A stretch of 64,000 bases of DNA, from NCBI GenBank assembly GCA_026713105.1, contig JAPOPC010000077.1, positions 18,503-82,502 of the forward strand, in the 5' to 3' direction. The notes below the pieces were generated by a model. That model worked only from the letters and a program-made list of their open reading frames with translations. It was not told the origin of the DNA and did not search any database. This DNA is from Acidimicrobiaceae bacterium. Lineage in GTDB: Bacteria > Actinomycetota > Acidimicrobiia > Acidimicrobiales > Poriferisodalaceae. Below, in pieces: positions 8,875 through 16,859 of the stretch. Position 1 is the stretch's first letter. Each line of letters opens with the position of its first letter. Both the position numbers and the translations under genes were made by a program.

Positions 8875-8996
8875 GCGGTGGCGGGGCGGATTGGTGGCAC
8901 ATGTGCGCCTATAACCAACCGCCTTCGGTTTCTCGCGCTTGTCGGTGTGCCGCCGCGTGTCCGCGGTCTTCACGGCCACGTCGGCGCCCGCCCGGT

Positions 8997-9011
8997 CCCC
9001 CCCCCCCCCCC
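8997..9011. repeat. 15-base poly-C tract
   Basis: Fifteen consecutive C residues follow the context ACGTCGGCGCCCGCCCGGT, which matches that before the first tract. It lies about 300 bp upstream of the surface-protein gene at 9311. Confidence 0.9.
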
Positions 9012-9310
9012 GGTCGGTCGCGCGTTAGCGGAGTAGCGCCGACTCGTAGCACCAACCCTCATTCGGGTTCGTCTGAGGTAGCTCTCACACGGCACGGCCG
9101 CTCGGTCGCCCAATCACCGTCAGTTGATACGAAGCGGCGCTCGCGTTCGGCGAGCGGTTCTCGGCAGTCGGACGCGTCTCGTGCGTCGAGCCGGGTGCGG
9201 TCCACAACCGCTGGATCCCTCCATCAGCGATTTCCGATCTTGTCCAAGGAGCACGCCGTCGCTGTGCGTTCGTGGTCTCCATCATCAGTTTCCGGCAGGG
9301 GGTTCAGAAC

Positions 9311-12310
9311 ATGAACGACGCAGGAACCGGAGCAGCTTGCTTTCGAATCGCGGCCGCGCGTCACGTCGCGGCCGTTCTTGCGGTGGCGTCTTTGTTGGCG
9401 TTGGTCGGATTCTCACAGGCCGCGGGTGCGCAGGTGCCTCAGCCGCCGCCGAACGGGAATTGTGAGGGCGCTGCGGTCGTTGTCAAGCTGGGCGTGGTCG
9501 AGGACCGTGCCGCGGCGAACATGCTCGCGGAGGCTGCGACGGCACTCGGCTTGGGCGCACGCTGCTTGGTGGACGCCGGCGATCCGCAAGCAGGAAGCGT
9601 GCCGTCGCGCAGTCGCAGCGAACTCAGCGGTGCTGATCGAGTATTCGTTGTCGGCGGTCCCTCTGCGATTCCGGACTCGTGGCTGAGCTCTCAACTCGGA
9701 GTCGACAGCTACACGCGTATCGCGGGCGGCAACCGCTGGGAGACCCAGTCCGCCGTCGCAGCCGCAATCGTCAGCCTCGCCCGCGGCGAGCCAGTGACCG
9801 CCTATTCGGGCCAGCCGGCGAGCAATCCCGATCTGCCGCCGAACACCGGGTGCACCAACGCTGTGCTGGTGAAGCTCAATGTGGTCGAAGACCGGGCTGC
9901 GGCGAACATGCTCGCCGAGACGTTCGATCATCTCTCAGCCAATGGCGACGACCGCTGCTTGGTCGACGTCGGCGATCCGCAGAATGGGGAAACGCCGAAG
10001 GTCTCAGCCATGAGCGACGTACGCAGTGCGGACGATCACTATGTGGTCGGCGGTACCGCAGCGATACCCAATTCGTGGCTTCGTGCACACTTCGACGACG
10101 TCTCGGTTTCTCGGTTCTCAGGTGCTGATCGCTGGGCGACTCAGGCGGCGGTCGCGACGATGATCGTCCGCTTGGCCAATTCGGGTGCCGCTGACGCTTT
10201 CAGTGTCGCGGAGACGACTTCCAATGCGGTGGCATTTGAAGCGCGAATTGATCGCACCACAGTGACAGTCCACTATTGCGGCCCACAGCACGGAAGCGAT
10301 GCTGAGGGTGCCTGGGACGAGCAGCGTCTCCGACGCGAGGTTGGCCTCTTGAACGAGAGAGTCAAGCCCTTCTTCGAGTCTCAGTTTGGGGACAGCGGGT
10401 TCACGATTGAATTCGAGGCCGGCGAGTTCCTCCAGCCGACTACGGAACCCGGCTATTGGCTCGAAACTAGGATGAAAAACTGGCAGGACTCCGCGAGGGA
10501 TTCGGCAGAGGCCGCAAGAGAATCGAAAGGCGAAAAGAAGGCAGTGCCTTCAAATGCTTGCGAGAGCGAGCTCATAGCAAGAGATATCGATGTGAGAAGT
10601 GCGCTCATGCTTGCGCACATCGAGGCGGATTGCGCGGCGTACGCGTGGTCAGGTCACGGGCCTTCCGTCGTGGCTACACGACTGAAACACGGAAGCTGTG
10701 GCCTTGGGGGTGACTACTACACAGTGGTAGCACACGAACTCGGTCATGGTCTTTATGATCTGCCTCATTCGTGGGGAGATGCCTCTGTATGTCAAGGCAC
10801 GCATTCTGAACACGGACATATCCTCAGCCGGGACGAATTGACGTCAATAATGTCGTACACATGGCCCAGAGGTACATGTGATAGGCAGGCGATCGGCGCA
10901 GGTGCTCATGTGTCCTGTGTCGACCGTCAGAGACAGCATCTTCAGTGGTTGACCGCGGCGGGGGAGTGCGGTCAGTCCCTGCGTTCAAGCGAGCCTGATG
11001 CGCCGGAGCAGGTCCAATTGATCGCGAGAGATAGGCAACTGCACGTCATTTGGGATCCGCCGAGCAGTGATGGTGGAAGCGCAATTGAAAGCTACGAGGT
11101 GCGTTTCCGCCAGGCAGGCAGTAGGAACGGATGGACTGTATTCGGGCGTGTGAGTGCTGGCATAACATCGGCGACGATTATCGGCCTCAGCAATGGTGTC
11201 GAATACGAGGTCGTCGTGCGTGCCCGCAATGGCGTCGGCGTCGGTGAGGACTCGACTTCCAAGACCGAGACCCCGGGTTCGGACGTTGCGACTGTGTCGC
11301 TATCTGTCGGTCGCAGCGCTGAGAGCGAGCCAACCACGAGCCCGGCCGGAGGGACCTGTTCGTCGCGTTGTCGCTGGCTGCACGTTGATGTCGACAACAT
11401 CGTTGCTTTGGGTCCTGGTCCTCACAATGTTGTGTGCGCTCATCGGGGCATTCAAGGTGCGGTCACCTACGCCGCAGGTGCGTTCAATTCGAAGCAGGTG
11501 AGTTCATTTCCAGTCGACGCGTGTTTCTTTGGATTCCCCGGCGCGACGGTGTATGTCATTGTCGGAGCAGAGCGAGTGAGCGGCGGCTGGCAAGGTGGCG
11601 TGCGTTCCAATGATCTGATTTGGCCCGACTGCAGCGTCGATCCGAGGCGCTGCGGCGAGGACGATGAAGCGCCGACCGCTTCGCCTTTGCTCGAAGCTCA
11701 AGATGGCGCCATCGGCGTTCGTCTGGGCTCGTCGTCGGCGTTCGACATCCAATACCGGCAAGCGAGAACAACGACATGGCGTACATGGAATGCGGTGACT
11801 TTCGTCGATGTCGCCGGTGACGGTACATGGACCAGCATTCGCAATCTGACTAACGGCGTCAGCTACGAGGTACGCATTAGGTCACGCGACGCGTCTCGGG
11901 ATTGGGGCTGGTCCTCACCGGTCCGGGAGACGCCGATGGGCGCTGAACCGGGATCACCGCGAGTCACCGTTGCGCGTGGTGATCCCGGTCCGAGGACCGC
12001 ACCTCGTCCGGACTCGGTTCCGTGTAGTGCAAATTCACCTGACTGCCGCTGGCTCGACATTCGGCTAGAGAACTTCAGGCCAGGCGATTATCGGGTGTAT
12101 TGCGTCCACGACGGCTGGAACAATGGAGAGTTCCGCTCCGGTCGCTTCCACAGCTTCAATACCACAATAGGTAACGCTGGCAGCGCGAGATCGATTCGCG
12201 ACTGCTACATAAATGTTGCACGTACAGATGGGCGTGGTGTCGCCATATACGTCGGACGCGCGTCTCAACCGGACGGTCAATACCTCTGGGTCTCGAATTG
12301 GCTTCGATGA
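9311..12310 (+). CDS. secreted CWB2 protein with zinc-metalloprotease and two FN3 domains
   Basis: The 999-residue protein starts at ATG 9311 (AGGGGG upstream) with a signal peptide ending near AGA (residues 38-40). Two CWB2-type modules follow (about 50-155 and 180-290; FVVGGPSAIPDSW, YVVGGTAAIPNSW). A protease domain has HELGH at 475-479, a further His at 486 and a Met-turn-like IMSY at 513-516, the layout of a metzincin, although the third His is one residue later than in HExxHxxGxxH. FN3 domains lie at about 562-655 and 790-880, each followed by a similar Cys-containing module (about 683-775 and 900-999). It is probably exported and wall-attached, cutting extracellular protein. The stop overlaps a possible start of the next gene (ATGA). 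Confidence 0.8.
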   Translation: MNDAGTGAACFRIAAARHVAAVLAVASLLALVGFSQAAGAQVPQPPPNGNCEGAAVVVKLGVVEDRAAANMLAEAATALGLGARCLVDAGDPQAGSVPSRSRSELSGADRVFVVGGPSAIPDSWLSSQLGVDSYTRIAGGNRWETQSAVAAAIVSLARGEPVTAYSGQPASNPDLPPNTGCTNAVLVKLNVVEDRAAANMLAETFDHLSANGDDRCLVDVGDPQNGETPKVSAMSDVRSADDHYVVGGTAAIPNSWLRAHFDDVSVSRFSGADRWATQAAVATMIVRLANSGAADAFSVAETTSNAVAFEARIDRTTVTVHYCGPQHGSDAEGAWDEQRLRREVGLLNERVKPFFESQFGDSGFTIEFEAGEFLQPTTEPGYWLETRMKNWQDSARDSAEAARESKGEKKAVPSNACESELIARDIDVRSALMLAHIEADCAAYAWSGHGPSVVATRLKHGSCGLGGDYYTVVAHELGHGLYDLPHSWGDASVCQGTHSEHGHILSRDELTSIMSYTWPRGTCDRQAIGAGAHVSCVDRQRQHLQWLTAAGECGQSLRSSEPDAPEQVQLIARDRQLHVIWDPPSSDGGSAIESYEVRFRQAGSRNGWTVFGRVSAGITSATIIGLSNGVEYEVVVRARNGVGVGEDSTSKTETPGSDVATVSLSVGRSAESEPTTSPAGGTCSSRCRWLHVDVDNIVALGPGPHNVVCAHRGIQGAVTYAAGAFNSKQVSSFPVDACFFGFPGATVYVIVGAERVSGGWQGGVRSNDLIWPDCSVDPRRCGEDDEAPTASPLLEAQDGAIGVRLGSSSAFDIQYRQARTTTWRTWNAVTFVDVAGDGTWTSIRNLTNGVSYEVRIRSRDASRDWGWSSPVRETPMGAEPGSPRVTVARGDPGPRTAPRPDSVPCSANSPDCRWLDIRLENFRPGDYRVYCVHDGWNNGEFRSGRFHSFNTTIGNAGSARSIRDCYINVARTDGRGVAIYVGRASQPDGQYLWVSNWLR

Positions 12311-12354
12311 GCAGATCCAGCTCGCTGAGACGTCATTCAGAAGGCGATGAACTC

Positions 12355-14052
12355 ATGACACCTATCAGGCAGGCGCAACGGCGATTCCTGGTTACATTGT
12401 CCGTTGCGTTGTTCTCGGGCGCAGCCCTCACGTCTGGTTTAGCAAGTCCGGCATTCGCATACGAAACACTGGCGTACGTCGCAGGTGCCGAGTCTTGGAC
12501 GGCATCTGATTGTTCGGGCGACATCCCGATCGTAGTTGGTTCGGATGCGGCGGCGCAGTCGGATATCTATAGCGCTGTGACGCTTGCGGGGGTGCTCGGT
12601 ACCGACTGTGTGGTCTTGGCTGGTGCCCGTGACGAGGTGATGTCGGCGGGCCAGCGGGTGCGCTTGGACGCGGCGGCGGGCGGCGGCTATGTCGTTGGCG
12701 GCTTGGCAGCCGTTCCGGCAGGCAAGATCGCCGGACGTGCCATGACCCGTATCGGGGGTGCCTCCCGCTGGAACACTGCGCAACTGATCGGCCGTGAGGC
12801 CGTTTCGTTGGCTGGAGGCAGTGTGCCCGCTTCCCCGAGCGCAATCGATGGATCGTTGAGCATCCCTGCCGACGTGCGACAGCCGGGAGTTTTTCTGTAT
12901 GGGGCTGGGCCGTGGGTTGCGTCGGACTGTGCTGGGGACACGCCCATCGTGGTGGGTTCGGACGCTAAGGCGCAGTCGGACATCTACAGCGCCGTCGCCT
13001 TGGCCGGGGTCGTCGGCACTGATTGTGTCGTCCTTGCGGGGTCTCGTGATGGGCCGATGCCGCCAAGCCAGCAGGAGCGTCTTGATGCTGCCCAGCCGGG
13101 CGGCTTCGTGCTCGGCGGCACAGCGGCGGTTCCGACTGCGAAGATCGCCGGTCGGGACATGACGCGTCTGGGGGGAGCGTCGCGTTGGGAGACAGCACAG
13201 TTCGTAGGCCGACGCGCCAGCGGCGACACCGCCGCAGGAACCAGCACCACAACCGAAGGCGTGCCGACTTCATCAATGTTCACAGCGATTTCGGCAGCAG
13301 ACCAACAGATGTGCGGCATTCGCACCGATAGCACTATTGAATGCTGGAACCATTGGGACGAGGCACGAACCTCGCCCGTGTCGGGAACTTTCACTGAAGT
13401 CGCAGCGGATGACGGGGCAAGAGGTTGCGGCGTTCGCACCAATGGCACAGTCGAATGCTGGGGCTGGCCATCTTCGGCGCCTTCGGGTTTGTTCACCAAG
13501 GTTGTTGTAGAAGGCGACCTGTGCGGCATTCGCACCAATGGCACTATTGAATGCTGGCACTTTTTCAGCGGGGAACGAAGCTCGCCGCCGTCAGGAACTT
13601 TCACCGCAATAGCCGGCGACCGCCTTCATGCGTGCGGCATCCGTACCAACGGTGCTGTCGAATGCTGGGGTTTTGCAGACGATGAACGAACTTCGCCGCC
13701 GTCAGGAACATTCACCAAGATAGCAGTCGGTCACGCTGTGTCGTGCGGTATTCGTACCAACGGTGCTGTCGAATGCTGGGGTTCGTCGTACAGCGATGTG
13801 GTGAACTCCGCCGTGCCGTCAGGAATTTTCACCGAGATAGCAGTGGGAACCCGAAATGCGTGTGGCATCCGCCCCGCGGGCACCATTGAATGCTGGGGCG
13901 CGGACGAACACGATGATATTTGGCCGCCGCTGCCGCCACCGCCGTCAGGTAGGTTCAGGTCGATTGCAGCGGATGGCTCCTATGCGTGCGGTATCCGCCT
14001 AGAGGGCGCCGTTGAGTGCTGGGGCGCGTTCGGCGCCAAGTATGCGGGATAA
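12355..14052 (+). CDS. secreted CWB2 protein with seven RCC1-like repeats
   Basis: The 565-residue protein has a signal peptide (about 1-34, ending ASPAFA), two CWB2-type modules (about 35-300; GGASRWNTAQLIGREA and GGASRWETAQFVGRRA) and then exactly seven repeats of the RCC1_2 type. Each repeat has the pattern C-G-[IV]-R-x2-[GS]-[TA]-[IV]-E-C-W, so two Cys per repeat could form a disulfide outside the cell. Seven blades is the number for one closed RCC1 beta-propeller. I chose ATG 12355, with GAAGG upstream; ATG 12307, overlapping the previous stop as ATGA, is an alternative that would couple translation. A ligand is unknown. Confidence 0.8.
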   Translation: MTPIRQAQRRFLVTLSVALFSGAALTSGLASPAFAYETLAYVAGAESWTASDCSGDIPIVVGSDAAAQSDIYSAVTLAGVLGTDCVVLAGARDEVMSAGQRVRLDAAAGGGYVVGGLAAVPAGKIAGRAMTRIGGASRWNTAQLIGREAVSLAGGSVPASPSAIDGSLSIPADVRQPGVFLYGAGPWVASDCAGDTPIVVGSDAKAQSDIYSAVALAGVVGTDCVVLAGSRDGPMPPSQQERLDAAQPGGFVLGGTAAVPTAKIAGRDMTRLGGASRWETAQFVGRRASGDTAAGTSTTTEGVPTSSMFTAISAADQQMCGIRTDSTIECWNHWDEARTSPVSGTFTEVAADDGARGCGVRTNGTVECWGWPSSAPSGLFTKVVVEGDLCGIRTNGTIECWHFFSGERSSPPSGTFTAIAGDRLHACGIRTNGAVECWGFADDERTSPPSGTFTKIAVGHAVSCGIRTNGAVECWGSSYSDVVNSAVPSGIFTEIAVGTRNACGIRPAGTIECWGADEHDDIWPPLPPPPSGRFRSIAADGSYACGIRLEGAVECWGAFGAKYAG

Positions 14053-14113
14053 CACCTCCCCACCCAGTTACGGGAGTGAGGGCCCAGAGCCAATAAGCGC
14101 GGCACCTAGCGCG

Positions 14114-16702
14114 ATGTTGGGCCGAGTGAAGTTCCGACGATCTCTATCGTCGACTGGACGTCTCAGATTGGCGTCTCTTGCCGTAGTCGTTGCAGTGTTG
14201 TTGGGTACGGTGCCGGTGTCGGCGCAGCAGGCGGGAGCGTATGTTGCTGGCGCGGAGCCGTGGGTCGAGTCTGATTGCTCGGGCGATGTGCCGGTGGTGG
14301 TTGCTTCGGATGCGAAGGCGCAGTCGGACATTTACAGCGCGATCACTCTCGCGGGCGCGGTCGGCACTGATTGTGTGGTTCTCGCGGGGCCCCGAGAGGG
14401 TGACATGCCGGCGGCTCAGCGGTCGAGGCTGAACGATGCTGCGGCAGGCGGTTACGCGGTGGGCGGCACTGCTGCGCTTGCGGATGCGAAGCTCGCCGAT
14501 CGGGACATGACGCGTATCGGGGGTGCGTCGCGTTGGGAGACGGCGCAGCTCATCGGCCGTGAGGCCAGTGCGCGTGCAGGCAGCACGCCGCCGGATATTG
14601 CCGCTCCCGATTCGTCGCTGCACCTGCCGTCTGATGTGCGCCGGCCAGGCGTCTTCCTCGGCGGCGCGGAGCCGTGGGTCGCGTCTGATTGCTCCGGTGA
14701 CGTGCCGATCGTTGTTGGTTCGGATGCCAAGGCGCAATCCGACATCTACAGCGCGGTCACGCTCGCTGGGGTAATCGGTACCGATTGCGTGATCCTTGCC
14801 GGTCCCCGGGACAAGGACATGCCCGCCAGTCAACGAGCGCGGCTCGCCGATTCCGCCGAGGGCGGTTACGTGGTAGGCGGCATCGCTGCGGTGCCCACGG
14901 TGAAGATCGCTGGCCGCGACATGACCCGCTTCGCGGGATCGGACCGTTGGGCCAGCGCCGTGCTCGTCGGACGGCGCGCTAGCGGCGACACCTCCGCCGG
15001 CACCGCCACCACGACTGAGACAGCCACGGTTGGTTCCGGCGACACCGCAATGTTCGCAGCGGTCTCGGTCGGCGGATCGCACACGTGCGGGCTGCGCACC
15101 GACGGCACAAGCATCTGTTGGGGCGACTACAGGCAGGGGCAGTTGGATGCTCCGCGGGGCTCATTCACCGCGGTGTCTGCGGGAAGAAAACACTCGTGCG
15201 GTTTACGTCTGGATGGCACAGTCGACTGCTGGGGCCGCAACGAGAGCGGGCAGGCGGATGCGCCTGACGGATCGTTCATCTCGGTGTCCACCGGCTCAGA
15301 CCACTCGTACGGGGTGCGCGCCAACGGAGCGGTGGTCTGTTGGGGCGCCAACGGCTACGTCTGGGAAGATGTGGACGACGGGCGCGCGGATGCCCCGTCG
15401 GGCTCGTTCGTGTCGGTGTCCGCCGGCCTAGGACATTCGTGCGGGGTGCGCACCAGCGGTGCTGTGACTTGCTGGGGCCGCAACGAGAGCGGGCAGGCGG
15501 ATGCGCCTGACGGCTCGTTCATCGCGGTATCCGCTGGCCGATGGCATTCGTGCGGGGTGCGCACCGACGCGACTGTGGTCTGCTGGGGCGAGGCTGATCG
15601 CGTGCTCTACACGCCCAAGGGTTCGTTCGTGTCGGTGTCCGCTGGAAACAACCATACGTGCGGTCTGCGCACGAACGGCACGGTCGCCTGCTCGGCTTGG
15701 TGGAGCGCTCCCAACCACAGTAGCGACGGCGATTACGGGCAGGCGGATGCGCCTGAGGGCTCGTTCACGTCGGTGTCTTCCGGCAGTGACACCTCGTGCG
15801 GGGTGCGCGCGAACGGGGCCGTCACCTGCTGGGGACGGAACAGCGTCGACGGAATAGCGACGGCACCGTCGGCTTCGTTCACGTCGGTCACGGTCTCGGG
15901 TCTTTGGTATTCCGACGGGTACCCGTTCTCGTGCGGGCTGCGCAGCGACGGGACAGTGAGTTGCGCGGGTCCCTCCCGGCAGTTTCCAAGTGCGTCACAT
16001 GACGAAGGGGGCTTCACGGCCATTTCGCTGGGTAACGGTTTCCTTTGCGGACTGCGCCGCGGCGGAAGTGCAATATGTTCGAGCCGCTACGACCTCGGGG
16101 AGAACTTCGCGCCGACTGCACGCTTCGTCGCGGTCTCTGCGAGCCGATTGGATGTAAACGACGATCTTGTCTGCGGCGTGCGTGCGACAGGCGAAGTGCA
16201 GTGCTGGACGAAAACGATATGCCCTAGCTGCAGGGCTGACCGCCGGGTCGCGGAAAGTCCGACAGGTGTGTTCACCGATGTGTCAGTCGGCGACCGGCAT
16301 GTCTGCGGGTTGCGCGCGAGCGGCGCCGTCGCCTGTTGGGGCAGTAACGGCTTTGGGCAGTCATCAGCGCCGTCAGGCTCGTTCACCGCGGTGTCGGCTG
16401 GCGCAGACCACTCGTGCGGGTTGCGCGCGAGCGGCATCGTCGCCTGTTGGGGCAGTAACGGCTTTGGGCAGTCATCAGCGCCGTCAGGCTCGTTCACCGC
16501 GGTGTCGGCTGGCGCAGACCACTCGTGCGGGTTGCGCGCGAGCGGCATCGTCGCCTGCTGGGGTAGAAACCAAGGGGGACAAGCGGACCCGCCCTCTGGG
16601 CTCTTTCAGGATCTGGCCGCCGGCACCACCCATTCGTGTGCCGTGCGCAACGACGGCGCGATGGTTTGCTGGGGCTTCAATGCTGAAGTTCTGCTGTGGT
16701 GA
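14114..16702 (+). CDS. secreted CWB2 protein with fourteen RCC1-like repeats
   Basis: The 862-residue protein has a signal peptide (hydrophobic core LASLAVVVAVLLGTVPVSA), two CWB2-type modules (about 40-300) very like those of the upstream gene, and from about residue 313 fourteen RCC1-like repeats (C-G-L/V-R-x-x-G-x-V-x-C-W-G). Fourteen equals two seven-bladed propellers. The third repeat has Tyr in place of the first Cys. Repeats 12 and 13 are encoded by identical 111-bp units. The ATG at 14114 lacks a clear ribosome-binding site; upstream in-frame starts overlap the previous gene. Function is probably surface binding; no enzyme domain is seen. Confidence 0.8.
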   Translation: MLGRVKFRRSLSSTGRLRLASLAVVVAVLLGTVPVSAQQAGAYVAGAEPWVESDCSGDVPVVVASDAKAQSDIYSAITLAGAVGTDCVVLAGPREGDMPAAQRSRLNDAAAGGYAVGGTAALADAKLADRDMTRIGGASRWETAQLIGREASARAGSTPPDIAAPDSSLHLPSDVRRPGVFLGGAEPWVASDCSGDVPIVVGSDAKAQSDIYSAVTLAGVIGTDCVILAGPRDKDMPASQRARLADSAEGGYVVGGIAAVPTVKIAGRDMTRFAGSDRWASAVLVGRRASGDTSAGTATTTETATVGSGDTAMFAAVSVGGSHTCGLRTDGTSICWGDYRQGQLDAPRGSFTAVSAGRKHSCGLRLDGTVDCWGRNESGQADAPDGSFISVSTGSDHSYGVRANGAVVCWGANGYVWEDVDDGRADAPSGSFVSVSAGLGHSCGVRTSGAVTCWGRNESGQADAPDGSFIAVSAGRWHSCGVRTDATVVCWGEADRVLYTPKGSFVSVSAGNNHTCGLRTNGTVACSAWWSAPNHSSDGDYGQADAPEGSFTSVSSGSDTSCGVRANGAVTCWGRNSVDGIATAPSASFTSVTVSGLWYSDGYPFSCGLRSDGTVSCAGPSRQFPSASHDEGGFTAISLGNGFLCGLRRGGSAICSSRYDLGENFAPTARFVAVSASRLDVNDDLVCGVRATGEVQCWTKTICPSCRADRRVAESPTGVFTDVSVGDRHVCGLRASGAVACWGSNGFGQSSAPSGSFTAVSAGADHSCGLRASGIVACWGSNGFGQSSAPSGSFTAVSAGADHSCGLRASGIVACWGRNQGGQADPPSGLFQDLAAGTTHSCAVRNDGAMVCWGFNAEVLLW
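16328..16549 (+). repeat. two perfect 111-bp tandem repeats inside the RCC1 gene
   Basis: Bases 16328-16438 and 16439-16549 are identical in my reading. Each unit encodes 37 residues, one RCC1-like blade (SNGFGQSSAPSGSFTAVSAG and its CGLRASG partner). The next unit begins alike at 16550 and then diverges. A blade-length exact duplication implies a very recent event. Confidence 0.9.
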
Positions 16703-16859
16703 TTCGTCGTGGATTCGCTACTGCCTCCAAATAGCTCTCGAGAATTGACATCGGCGGCCGCGATAGTCCACCTGTTGCTCTTCAGCGCGTCGCTGCGGGG
16801 ATTGGCCTCGATACTCGAGCCTGTCATGTACCTACGCAGGTGTGAACGGGGGTGCTTCG

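Larger units (their letters stand above)
8609..9310. other. 702-bp gene-free stretch with two poly-C tracts
   Basis: No convincing gene lies here; open frames are low-complexity and lack domains. It holds two long C homopolymers described separately and is the upstream region of the first large surface-protein gene at 9311. An AGGGGG ribosome-binding site for that gene lies at about 9296-9301. No clear promoter could be assigned. Confidence 0.6.

Noticed and set aside
8683..9036. 117-codon frame across the poly-C tracts
   Set aside because: It encodes poly-Pro runs only because of the homopolymers and has no other support.
15050..16700. CRISPR-like or satellite repeat array
   Set aside because: The repeats are in frame, 37 or so codons long, and encode RCC1-like blades; spacers and direct-repeat uniformity of CRISPR are missing.
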